Assembly (NCBI GenBank): GCA_018700215.1
Contig: JABIST010000420.1
Span: forward strand, 1-17,009
Length of the DNA: 17,009 nt
Direction of reading: 5' to 3'
Origin: Dehalococcoidia bacterium
GTDB lineage: Bacteria; Chloroflexota; Dehalococcoidia; UBA2979
Below the pieces are notes generated by a model. That model did no database searches. It was not told the origin of the DNA and saw nothing but the letters and a program-made list of their open reading frames with translations. The position numbers and the translations under genes were made by a program. This document shows positions 1 to 6,369 of the stretch, piece after piece; the first letter of the stretch is position 1, and each line of letters opens with the position of its first letter.

Positions 1-37
1 CACCCTCGTCGTCTCTCAGGGCCCCACCGCCGAATGA
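1..37 (+). CDS. C-terminal end of an upstream gene, possibly a PASTA-domain protein (partial)
   Basis: The frame beginning at base 2 reads TLVVSQGPTAE and stops at TGA 35-37. The start lies outside the window. PASTA domains (in PknB-type serine/threonine kinases and some penicillin-binding proteins) typically end in a strand like VTLVVSKGP, which this tail resembles closely. A protein ending in a PASTA repeat is therefore the best guess, but only eleven residues are visible. The gap to rimO is 52 nt with no clear terminator, so the two could be co-transcribed. Confidence 0.4.
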   Translation, partial: TLVVSQGPTAE

Positions 38-89
38 CCGCGACGTACCTTCGTTTGACCGCGCCGCCTCTGCCTCCCACGCTGGTTCA

Positions 90-1388
90 GTGAAGTACCA
101 CCTCGTCACCCTCGGTTGCGCCAAGAACACCGTCGACTCGATGCGCCTCGAGCAGGCGCTGCGCGCCGGACGCCACCTCGCGTCGCCCGAGCCGGAGGAT
201 GCTGACCTGCTGATCGTCAACACCTGCGGCTTCATCGACGCCGCTAAGGACGAGTCCGTCGAGGTGATTCGCGAGCTTGATGCCGGTCGACGTTCGGACC
301 AGCGCCTCTACGTCGTCGGCTGCATGACCCAGATCGCCGAGGACGAGGTACGCGCCGCCGTCCCGGGAATCGATGCGGCCTTCGGTGCCGAGCAGTGGGA
401 CGAGGTCGCGGCGGACATCGGCGCCGCGAGCGCCACCTACGACATTCCTCAGCCGGGACTCGCCAACATTGGCGCACCAAGCGCCTACCTGAAGATCTCC
501 GACGGCTGTGACCGGCCCTGCACCTTCTGCATCATTCCGACCATCAAAGGTGGCATGCACTCTGACCCCGCGCGCCGTTTACTAGCCGAGGCGCGCCTCC
601 ACGCCGCGGCTGGCGCGAAGGAGCTAGTCCTCGTCGCGCAGGACTCCACCGCCTACGGCGAAGACCGCGGCGACCGCGACGGGCTGGCAACATTGCTTGA
701 GCAGCTCTCCGAGGCGGTACCGAACGTTCCCTGGATTCGCCTGATGTACGCCTACCCAGGACGCGTCACCCGCCACCTGGCCGAGACGATGGCACGACTG
801 CCGAATGTGGTGCCCTACGTGGACATGCCGCTGCAGCACGGCTCCAACGCAGTCCTTCAACGCATGAAGCGCCCGTCGATCAACAAAGCGCGCGAGAGTA
901 TTGCCCACATCCGCGACGCGATGCCGGACGCTGTGCTTCGCAGCACCTTCATCGTTGGATTTCCAGGGGAGACTGACGAGGAATTCGCGGAGCTGCTCGA
1001 TTTCATCGAAGAGCAGCGATTCGAGCACGTTGGCGCCTTTACTTACTCCGCGCAGGCGGGGACACCGGCCGGGGTGATGGAGTCGCAGGTTCCGGAGGCG
1101 GTCAAAGTGGAGCGCTACGGGCAGGTGATGGAGCTTGCTCAGGCGATTTCGCACGAGGCGAATCAGTCAGTGATCGGTCAAGAACTGCAGGTGCTGGTCG
1201 AATCGACCACGCCAGTTGAGTCAGCTGGCGGTGACCTTGTTGTCGTTGGGCGCACTTATCGCGACGCGCCGGAGGTGGACGGCCTCGCTTTCGTGAAGGG
1301 GGAATTCCCCTCTGGATCGCTCGTTATGGCACGCGTCGACGGCGCATTGCCGTACGACTTGCTTTGCACACCGGTCGATCTCGCCTGA
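90..1388 (+). CDS. rimO: Ribosomal protein S12 methylthiotransferase RimO
   Basis: This radical-SAM enzyme adds a methylthio group to a conserved aspartate of ribosomal protein S12 in the cytoplasm. The 432-aa product has the full layout. The N-terminal UPF0004 domain carries the cluster cysteines C10 (LGCAKN), C46 (NTCGF) and C78 (VVGCM). The radical-SAM motif C140-x3-C144-x2-C147 (CDRPCTFC) follows. A TRAM domain occupies about the last 65 residues. The opening MKYHLVTLGCAKN and the lack of any tRNA-thiolation hallmark favour RimO over MiaB, and the length is usual for RimO. The start is GTG at 90; the frame is open upstream to the window edge, but the family N-terminus fits this codon. No intrinsic terminator follows; there is only a short GGGG-TCT-CCCC hairpin at 1481-1491 without a T-run. 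Confidence 0.95.
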   Translation: MKYHLVTLGCAKNTVDSMRLEQALRAGRHLASPEPEDADLLIVNTCGFIDAAKDESVEVIRELDAGRRSDQRLYVVGCMTQIAEDEVRAAVPGIDAAFGAEQWDEVAADIGAASATYDIPQPGLANIGAPSAYLKISDGCDRPCTFCIIPTIKGGMHSDPARRLLAEARLHAAAGAKELVLVAQDSTAYGEDRGDRDGLATLLEQLSEAVPNVPWIRLMYAYPGRVTRHLAETMARLPNVVPYVDMPLQHGSNAVLQRMKRPSINKARESIAHIRDAMPDAVLRSTFIVGFPGETDEEFAELLDFIEEQRFEHVGAFTYSAQAGTPAGVMESQVPEAVKVERYGQVMELAQAISHEANQSVIGQELQVLVESTTPVESAGGDLVVVGRTYRDAPEVDGLAFVKGEFPSGSLVMARVDGALPYDLLCTPVDLA

Positions 1389-1543
1389 GTCAGGGCCGTT
1401 TCCGGATCCCAATTCTCTGCCCAGATGTTCGATTTGAGCCTGATATCATTGGGGTTACGCTGCTGTGGGTATTCCCTGATGGGGTCTCCCCGTGGATGGG
1501 TCGATAATTTACATGATTTTCACGTGATTGTGTGCACTTTCAC

Positions 1544-1561
1544 TTGCGAAATGTGTCACAA
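1544..1561. promoter_or_regulatory. CRP/FNR-like inverted repeat overlapping the promoter
   Basis: TTGCGA (1544-1549), six spacer bases AATGTG, then TCACAA (1556-1561) form a 6-6-6 inverted repeat with one mismatch. This matches the general TGTGA-N6-TCACA layout of CRP/FNR-superfamily sites, with one deviation (TGCGA). It covers the -35 hexamer and the first half of the spacer, so a protein bound here would most simply repress. No regulator gene is visible nearby, and the assignment to this superfamily is inferred from the shape of the site alone. Confidence 0.3.
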
Positions 1562-1572
1562 GGGCCGATACT
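1544..1572 (+). promoter_or_regulatory. Sigma-70-type promoter for the 43-codon gene
   Basis: A -35-like TTGCGA (1544-1549) and a -10-like GATACT (1567-1572) are separated by exactly 17 bases. Each hexamer matches four of six consensus positions. Transcription would start near 1579, leaving a leader of roughly 45 nt before the ATG at 1626. A second -10-like hexamer, GATAAT (1503-1508), lies further upstream but has no convincing -35. The local sequence is visibly AT-richer than its surroundings, as expected of a promoter. This call rests on pattern matching only. Confidence 0.45.
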
Positions 1573-1625
1573 AGTTTCAGGTGGTCAAGCGAGGAACGCG
1601 GGCCAACCTGGAAGGAACCAACATC

Positions 1626-1757
1626 ATGCGAATCGAACGCTACTACAACGCTCTCCTCGGCAGCAGCCGAAACAGCGTCGTCGCCCCGACGATCAACGAG
1701 GCGCGCAAGGACCTGAACCGCGCCATTGAGGCGCAGTACAACATCTTCCTCGGCTAA
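1626..1757 (+). CDS. Small protein of 43 residues with a duplicated motif, function unknown
   Basis: The ATG at 1626 is preceded by a strong Shine-Dalgarno, GGAAGGAA (1610-1617), at 8-nt spacing; the stop is TAA 1755-1757. The 43-aa product begins MRIERYYNALLG and ends AIEAQYNIFLG. It has no cysteine, signal peptide or membrane segment, and its middle is rich in charged residues (NEARKDLNR), probably helical. The motif I-E-x-x-Y-N-x-x-L-G occurs at residues 3-12 and again at 34-43, the very end. The gene stands alone between rimO and the convergent DUF503 gene, with its own candidate promoter and a terminator about 70 nt downstream. Two overlapping open frames in the same stretch (1528-1716 and 1532-1729) lack comparable start signals. 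I do not recognise a family. An sRNA is an alternative, but the SD and the synonymous codon differences between the two motif copies favour translation. Confidence 0.7.
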   Translation: MRIERYYNALLGSSRNSVVAPTINEARKDLNRAIEAQYNIFLG

Positions 1758-1826
1758 TACCGACGGGATGACTGGCTTGTTGACTCGACGCTGCTGACCC
1801 AGCGGCGCGGTTACTACGAGCTAACA

Positions 1827-1863
1827 CAGACGGACGGTCGCGAGGCCGTCCGTCTGTTTGTGT
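1827..1863 (+). terminator. Intrinsic terminator after the small gene
   Basis: A perfect 11-bp stem, CAGACGGACGG (1827-1837) with CCGTCCGTCTG (1846-1856), encloses an 8-nt loop and is followed by TTTGTGT (1857-1863). It lies 69 nt after the stop of the 43-codon gene. It may also act from the other side on the leftward amaP-scpB-DUF503 operon, whose last stop is at 1909, although the T-run is poorer in that direction. Confidence 0.75.
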
Positions 1864-1908
1864 CCGGCGGGTGCTGTGCCCCAGGGCGCGACACGGGGCG
1901 AGACGACG

Positions 1909-2208
1909 TTAGTCCCGCAATACGTGTTCCTCGGTCGCCGTATTGATGATCTCCGCTCGGCCGATCAACTCTTGCTCCGCGAATCGCAACGCCCGGTCAG
2001 CCAGTTCGCGCGCCATCGAGGGTGTTACTGACACGACGGCGAACCCGATCTGGGCGCGGCGGGTGTCGTCCTGCAGCCCCACCTCCGCTGCCGAGAGGTC
2101 CAGCCGCTTGCGGAGCCGTTCGACGAGCGAGCGTACGACGGCACGCTTGTCCTTCAGCGACTGTGCCGAGGGGATGTGCAACGTGAGCAGCACGCTCACT
2201 GTGGTCAC
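1909..2208 (-). CDS. DUF503 family protein (YlxP-like)
   Basis: This 99-aa product matches the DUF503 pattern: an N-terminal beta strand leading into SLKDKRAVVRSL, then AAEVGLQDDTRRAQIGFAVVS, and a C-terminal helix-strand unit. The family is a small alpha/beta fold, often found in the nusA-infB-rbfA neighbourhood of Gram-positive bacteria, and its function is unknown. The start is GTG at 2208, 15 nt beyond the scpB stop (2224-2226); no good SD is visible, so translation is probably coupled to scpB. It is the last gene of a leftward operon. Confidence 0.85.
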   Translation of the reverse strand: MTTVSVLLTLHIPSAQSLKDKRAVVRSLVERLRKRLDLSAAEVGLQDDTRRAQIGFAVVSVTPSMARELADRALRFAEQELIGRAEIINTATEEHVLRD

Positions 2209-2223
2209 GAGATCACGAGCCCG

Positions 2224-3282
2224 TCAGTCGCCCGCGCCGTCGGGCCCATCGTTCGTGCCGAAGGCGGCTCCCGCTGCCCGACTCAAGTCGTCGAGGTCTG
2301 AGCTGATCTCGACGTCATCGTCATCGACATCAAACACCGTCTCGTCGAGCTCATCCTGATCAACTGCGTCGTCGGCCGAGTCAGGGCTGTCGATGTCTGC
2401 GATTGGCGGCTCAATGGTGGTCTGTTCCGGATCTTCGTTCGTTGTCAGTTCGGTGCTGATCGCCTGGTCGAGCGCGAGTTGGGCTCCAGCGTCCTCAGGC
2501 GGTAGTTCCAGGTCGTCCGGCAGTGCGGGCAGATCTTGAGCGTGCTCAAGGCCAAAGTGCTCCAGGAACCGTTGCGTTGTGCTGAACAGTACTGGTCGGC
2601 CCGGGCCCGGTGCGCATCCGACTGCTTCGATCAGGTTGCGTGCACGGAGCGTTGCGAGCGCGCCGCCGCTATCCACTCCACGGATCTGGTCGACCACATG
2701 CCGGGTGACCGGCTGTCGGTAGGCGATGATGGCCAGGGTTTCGAGCGCGGCGTTGGACAGCCGGCGACTCGCTTCCAGGCCGAGGAATCGTTCGACGACG
2801 GTTGCGGTCTCTGGCGCTGTGACGAGCTGTGCTCCGTCTGGACCTACCTGTAGCCGCATGCCGCGTTCGTTGTCACGGAGCGATTCGGCGAGCTGGTCCA
2901 GGGCGCGGCGCGCGCGCAGCGGCGTCACCTCCAGTGCTCGAGCGATCGCGTTTACATCGATCGGTTGGTCAGCGACGAACAATAGGGCTTCAACCAGAGT
3001 TGGCAGCATCTCGATCGGCATACCGGTATCTAGGTCGTCGGAGAGTTCATCGTCGGCCTGATCAAGGATGTCCGCATCCAGATCGGCGACCGGTTCGTCG
3101 GGAACGTTCGCTTCGTCGCTGACAGCGGGTTCGTCGTCTGGTTCGTGAGTGAGCGCTGCTGCTGCCACGTCGTCCGATTCGTTTTCGGGCGCGGGCTCGT
3201 TGGTTGAGGCTTCGGCCGTGGCGACGGCTGAAGCTGAGAATGTTTCGGAGTTATCCGCCTGCTGCGTGTGCTCTTCCGTCAT
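2224..3282 (-). CDS. scpB: Segregation and condensation protein ScpB with long acidic tails
   Basis: ScpB forms paired winged-helix domains that bind the kleisin ScpA and, with SMC, help compact and segregate chromosomes. The ScpB core is at about residues 91-255: LVEALLFVADQPI, then LSNAALETLAIIAYRQPVTR and the second winged helix with GRPVLFSTTQRFLEHFGL. The protein has 352 residues, well above the usual 190-200 or so. The extra length is an ~88-residue Asp/Glu/Ala-rich N-terminal tail and an acidic C-terminal tail of about 95 residues (for example DVDDDD). The ATG at 3282 has an upstream AGGA; the next methionine, M88, has no SD, so the tail is probably translated. The start overlaps the upstream amaP-like gene by 32 nt. 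scpA, the usual neighbour, is not in the window. Confidence 0.9.
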   Translation of the reverse strand: MTEEHTQQADNSETFSASAVATAEASTNEPAPENESDDVAAAALTHEPDDEPAVSDEANVPDEPVADLDADILDQADDELSDDLDTGMPIEMLPTLVEALLFVADQPIDVNAIARALEVTPLRARRALDQLAESLRDNERGMRLQVGPDGAQLVTAPETATVVERFLGLEASRRLSNAALETLAIIAYRQPVTRHVVDQIRGVDSGGALATLRARNLIEAVGCAPGPGRPVLFSTTQRFLEHFGLEHAQDLPALPDDLELPPEDAGAQLALDQAISTELTTNEDPEQTTIEPPIADIDSPDSADDAVDQDELDETVFDVDDDDVEISSDLDDLSRAAGAAFGTNDGPDGAGD

Positions 3283-3922
3283 GGACCCGTCCTACTCGAA
3301 GGTCGAGCTCGTCAAAGCTCAGTTCAACTGACGGAATGGATGATAAGCGCACAAGCAGATGAGCGTGAAGGAACCATTCTGTCTGTTCGCAGACCACCTC
3401 TACCGTTCGATTCAGATCCGCGTGCGATGCGACGTGGAGACGGGTGGCTACCCGCACGCCATTTCGGTGCAGGTTGTCCACTCGCACATCCGCTTCGCGG
3501 ACGGCGTCAGCCTGAAGGATCAGTGATTGGAGTTGGGTAGCAACTTCGTTGACCGTGATTCGTCCGCCTGAGGGCAGCTTGATTGGCCGGCCGAGCGCGG
3601 TTGCTCGACCCCAGGCGATCGCCAGCGCGAGCCCGGCGGCAGCAAGGAAGAACGTGGTTGCGATCGCTTGCCCGCTCGCGTTGAGGTGAGCTTCAAGCCA
3701 GGCGATTGCTTCGGCGGCGGTCTGCAGCGCCTGGAGCGGCGCAACCCACGTTCCGCCGATCAGGGCCGCCATCAACGCCACGAATACGAGCGCGCCCCGG
3801 AAGTTGCGTGGCTCCACGCGACGAGCGAGTTTGGCGGCGGGGATTGGCGCGAGTGCGCGCAATTCCGATACGCGGTCGGCACGTTCTATTTCATCGCGCG
3901 GAGCGGTACGAAGTGACGCCAT
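3251..3922 (-). CDS. AmaP-like alkaline-shock membrane protein
   Basis: The 223-aa product has two hydrophobic segments at about residues 43-60 (ALVFVALMAALIGGTWV) and 86-104 (AIATTFFLAAAGLALAIAW). A soluble domain follows from about 119, beginning GGRITVNEVATQLQSLI. Two membrane helices followed by an Asp23-like domain is the layout of AmaP, the membrane anchor of Asp23 in Firmicutes. The domain match is by overall pattern rather than a diagnostic motif. I placed the start at ATG 3922, with GGAG just upstream; a longer frame from a TTG at 4012 would run into the thpR leader. The last 32 nt overlap scpB, implying coupled translation. It could instead be an unrelated two-helix membrane protein. 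Confidence 0.6.
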   Translation of the reverse strand: MASLRTAPRDEIERADRVSELRALAPIPAAKLARRVEPRNFRGALVFVALMAALIGGTWVAPLQALQTAAEAIAWLEAHLNASGQAIATTFFLAAAGLALAIAWGRATALGRPIKLPSGGRITVNEVATQLQSLILQADAVREADVRVDNLHRNGVRVATRLHVASHADLNRTVEVVCEQTEWFLHAHLLVRLSSIPSVELSFDELDLRVGRVHDGRAHAAGG

Positions 3923-4092
3923 CTGACTCCATGACCCTCCACGCCGATCATCGACTATGGAAGGGCCGCCTGGCACCCCGCCACGGGTGCGCGTCAGCCT
4001 GACGCGTGCCAACTACGATGGAGGAGCGAGAGTCGCCTGTCCATCCGGGCCCGCCCGCATTCATCGAGAGCCAGCATTGGAACGCTGAAGCC

Positions 4093-4656
4093 ATGCGCCT
4101 TTTCACTGCGATCGACATTCCCGCTGCCTGGCTCAGAGCAGCTGATGCTGCGGCGGCTGAACTGACGCGTCGTGCGGAGCCCGGCCTGCGGATGAGCGCG
4201 CCCGGCAACACGCATCTGACCGTTCGATTTCTCGGCGAAGTGGAGGACGATGATGTGCCGGCGCTGGTGGCTGCGCTGGCGCAGCTCCGTGCGACTCCCT
4301 GCGAGCTGCGCCTCAGTGCTGCCGGTACCTTCGGCTCGGCGGCTCGGACGCGGGTTGTCTGGCTAGGCGTCGACGGCGATCAGAGCTGTCTCGATCGCCT
4401 GGTCGGCGCGCTGGACACCGTACTGGCAGAAGCTGGGTTGGAGCCTGATCAATCGGCCTGGCGGCCGCACCTGACGCTGGCGCGGGTGCGGGACCGCACG
4501 GGGGCCGAGGAGCGTCGCGCGCTAGCCGAATTGGTGGGCACGCTGCCAGCGCCCGCGGGCGAACCGTTCGTCGCCGACTGTCTCGCTCTTTATCGATCGC
4601 ACCGTGGGAGCGGGCCCGCACATTACGAGTTGCTTACATCGGTTCGCTTCGGTTGA
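4093..4656 (+). CDS. thpR: RNA 2',3'-cyclic phosphodiesterase (2'-5' RNA ligase family)
   Basis: Members of the 2H phosphoesterase superfamily open 2',3'-cyclic phosphates on RNA and can join 2'-5' ends in vitro. The 187-aa product has both signature HxT motifs: H41-L-T43 (HLTVRFLG) and H126-L-T128 (HLTLARV), spaced as in the family. The start MRLFTAIDIP is the classical ThpR N-terminus, so ATG 4093 is preferred over the in-frame ATG at 4006, which would add 29 residues of non-family sequence. The gene diverges from the amaP-like gene across about 170 bp, where I see no clear promoter. A strong terminator follows at 4718. Confidence 0.88.
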   Translation: MRLFTAIDIPAAWLRAADAAAAELTRRAEPGLRMSAPGNTHLTVRFLGEVEDDDVPALVAALAQLRATPCELRLSAAGTFGSAARTRVVWLGVDGDQSCLDRLVGALDTVLAEAGLEPDQSAWRPHLTLARVRDRTGAEERRALAELVGTLPAPAGEPFVADCLALYRSHRGSGPAHYELLTSVRFG

Positions 4657-4680
4657 CGAGTCTGATCCAATAGATCTACT
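4653..4680 (+). promoter_or_regulatory. Possible promoter at the end of thpR, reading into the hairpin and the SWIM gene
   Basis: TTGACG (4653-4658, five of six consensus positions) overlaps the thpR stop. A 16-base spacer leads to TCTACT (4675-4680, four of six). Transcription would begin near 4687, about 30 nt before the hairpin at 4718-4748. There is little room for a promoter between that hairpin and the SWIM start, so this is the best candidate for the SWIM gene. Support is by pattern only. Confidence 0.33.
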
Positions 4681-4717
4681 GTCCTTGTATGAGCTGCATT
4701 TCACTCAGTGACTGATG

Positions 4718-4755
4718 AACGGCGTCGTGGGTTTCCCACGGCGCCGTTTCGTTTT
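4718..4755 (+). terminator. Strong intrinsic terminator between thpR and the SWIM gene
   Basis: The 14-nt arms 4718-4731 and 4735-4748 pair throughout (one G-T wobble) around a TTT loop, followed by TCGTTTT (4749-4755). The GC-rich stem and T-rich tail fit a textbook rho-independent terminator. It would end thpR transcription. Because a possible promoter lies just upstream, it could also attenuate expression of the SWIM gene. Confidence 0.85.
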
Positions 4756-4785
4756 CTGAGCCAGTTGATGCAGCCGGAGACTCCT

Positions 4786-4791
4786 AGGAGG
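4786..4791 (+). promoter_or_regulatory. Consensus Shine-Dalgarno of the SWIM gene
   Basis: AGGAGG lies 4 nt before the ATG at 4796. It is the strongest ribosome binding site in the window and fixes the start of the small gene. Confidence 0.8.
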
Positions 4792-4795
4792 CACG

Positions 4796-5041
4796 ATGAA
4801 CTCAGGCATGATCGGCAAGATCGATAAGGCTCACCGCTACGCCGCGGAACGCGATCGCTTCCAATTCAAAGACCTCGAAGTCACCATCCATGGAAACAAC
4901 GACGATCACGCCGTGACCCTGCACGAGGGTGCGTGGCGCTGTGAGTGCGACTTCTTTGCTCGCGAGTCCACATGCGCACACACGATGGCGCTTGAAGTGC
5001 TGTTAGCGGGAATGGTCCCGGTCGCCGAGGCCGCCCGCTAG
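4796..5041 (+). CDS. Small SWIM zinc-finger protein
   Basis: The 81-aa product contains the SWIM zinc-binding signature C49-E-C51 ... C60-A-H62, i.e. CxC(n)CxH, preceded by the usual strand GAWRCECDFF. SWIM domains bind DNA or proteins and are normally part of larger proteins (SWI2/SNF2 helicases, MULE transposases). Here the domain is almost the whole protein, with an N-terminal basic, amphipathic stretch (KIDKAHRYAAERDR). Short stand-alone SWIM proteins are known in several bacterial and archaeal lineages, without a settled role. The gene ends 25 nt from the convergent fabF stop, with no obvious terminator between them. A DNA- or RNA-binding accessory role is an inference. Confidence 0.85.
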   Translation: MNSGMIGKIDKAHRYAAERDRFQFKDLEVTIHGNNDDHAVTLHEGAWRCECDFFARESTCAHTMALEVLLAGMVPVAEAAR

Positions 5042-5066
5042 ACCCAGAATGTGAGCGCGGTGCTGG

Positions 5067-6323
5067 TCAGGCCTCGTAGCGTCTGAGCACCAGTACCGCG
5101 TTCTGACCACCGAACCCGAACGAATTTTTTACCACCGTCCGCACGTCCACCGATCGAGCTTTCAGCGGCACATAGTCCAGATCGCACCCCTCGTCTGGAT
5201 GCTCCAGGTTGAGCGTTGGGGCGATCTGCCCGGTCAAAATCGTCTGGACCGCTGCCACAAACTCCGCTCCGCCTGAGCCGCCCAGCATGTGCCCGGTCTG
5301 CGACTTCATGGAGCTGGCTGGCGTCAGGTAGGCATGCTCGCCGAACACGGTCTTAATCGCCTGAGTCTCGGCGATATCGCCGACGTCGGTCGCGGTCGCG
5401 TGCGCGGAGATGTAGTCGACCTCGGCTGGTTGTACGTCAGCGTCGTCCAGCGCGAAGCGCATGGCACGAGCGGCTCCCGCACCGTTGTCGGCTGGCGCCA
5501 CCAGGTAAGAAGCATCAGCACTGACGCCGTAGCCAAGCACTTCGGCCAGTGGTGTGGCGCCGCGTGCCAGCGCGTGATCTAGCGCTTCCAGAACCACCAT
5601 GCCGGCGCCCTCGGCAGGCACAAAGCCGTCGCGGTCTCGGTCAAACGGCCGGGAAGCGGCCGTTGGATCGTCGTTGTGGGACGAGGCGAGCGCGCGCATG
5701 GTGGAGAACCCGGCGAGACCCAGTTCGCTGATTCCGGCCTCGGTGCCGCCGGCAAACATCACGTCTGCCTTGCCTCGACGGATCACCTCGGTCGCGTCCC
5801 CGATCGCCTGGGTGCCAGCCGCGCATGCGGTCACCACGGTGCTGCTATATCCCAGCAACCCGAGCTGGATGGAGACATTGCCCGCCGCCATGTTCGGCAG
5901 CCATTTCGCGACATACAACGGGTCGATCTTCATCCCGCCGCGTTCCTGCATGGTGTGATTCGCTTGTTCCACGTTGGGATAACCGCCGCCGCCATTGCCG
6001 CAGATGATCCCGGCGCGCTCTCGATCGATCGCGTCCAGGTCGAGCCCAGCGGCGCGTGCTGCTTGCCACGCGGTGGCGACCGCAAATTGGGAAAATCGCG
6101 CCATCCGTCGTGCGGTCTTGCGGTCCATGTATTCGGTGGGGTCGAAGTCCAGCACCTCTCCGGCCACCTGGCACGGGTAGGCGCTGGCATCCAGCTCCTG
6201 GAATGGGCGGACTCCGGATTCCCCGGCGATCGCCGCAGCCCAGAATGCAGCTGCGCTGTTCCCCAGAGGGGTCAGCGCACCCATGCCGGTGACGACAACG
6301 CGCCGACGTCCGTTTGACGTCAT
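5067..6323 (-). CDS. fabF: Beta-ketoacyl-ACP synthase II
   Basis: This enzyme condenses malonyl-ACP with a growing acyl-ACP in type II fatty acid synthesis. The 418-aa product has the catalytic triad of the KAS I/II class: nucleophile C167 (VVTACAAGTQ), H308 (SAHATATDVGD) and H345 (MKSQTGHMLGGSGG, with the conserved lysine K340). The terminal NSFGFGGQNAVLVL is typical. The start MTSNGRRRVVVTGMG at ATG 6323 has GGAG 5 nt upstream; a GTG at 6389 would extend into folC. The active-site loop reads HATATD where most FabF proteins have HGTST, a modest deviation. It lies 46 nt after folC and is probably co-transcribed. No acpP or other fab gene is nearby, so an auxiliary KAS is possible. Confidence 0.93.
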   Translation of the reverse strand: MTSNGRRRVVVTGMGALTPLGNSAAAFWAAAIAGESGVRPFQELDASAYPCQVAGEVLDFDPTEYMDRKTARRMARFSQFAVATAWQAARAAGLDLDAIDRERAGIICGNGGGGYPNVEQANHTMQERGGMKIDPLYVAKWLPNMAAGNVSIQLGLLGYSSTVVTACAAGTQAIGDATEVIRRGKADVMFAGGTEAGISELGLAGFSTMRALASSHNDDPTAASRPFDRDRDGFVPAEGAGMVVLEALDHALARGATPLAEVLGYGVSADASYLVAPADNGAGAARAMRFALDDADVQPAEVDYISAHATATDVGDIAETQAIKTVFGEHAYLTPASSMKSQTGHMLGGSGGAEFVAAVQTILTGQIAPTLNLEHPDEGCDLDYVPLKARSVDVRTVVKNSFGFGGQNAVLVLRRYEA

Positions 6324-6369
6324 CAGTGCTCCATCCAGCCCGGCAGCGCGCGCCGAGGGTTGCGTGATT

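Noticed and set aside
1467..1491. Short inverted repeats GGG-TATT-CCC and GGGG-TCT-CCCC as a rimO terminator
   Set aside because: The stems are only 3-4 bp and no T-run follows either one.
3923..4012. N-terminal extension of the AmaP-like protein from a TTG at 4012
   Set aside because: It is a rare start codon in a low-complexity, Arg/Gly-rich stretch overlapping the thpR leader; ATG 3922 has GGAG upstream.
4006..4092. N-terminal extension of thpR from the ATG at 4006
   Set aside because: The extra 29 residues do not match the family, whose N-terminus begins at MRLFTAIDIP (4093).
5676..6317. Plus-strand open frame opposite fabF
   Set aside because: It is a shadow of the fabF coding strand; the FabF catalytic motifs are on the minus strand.
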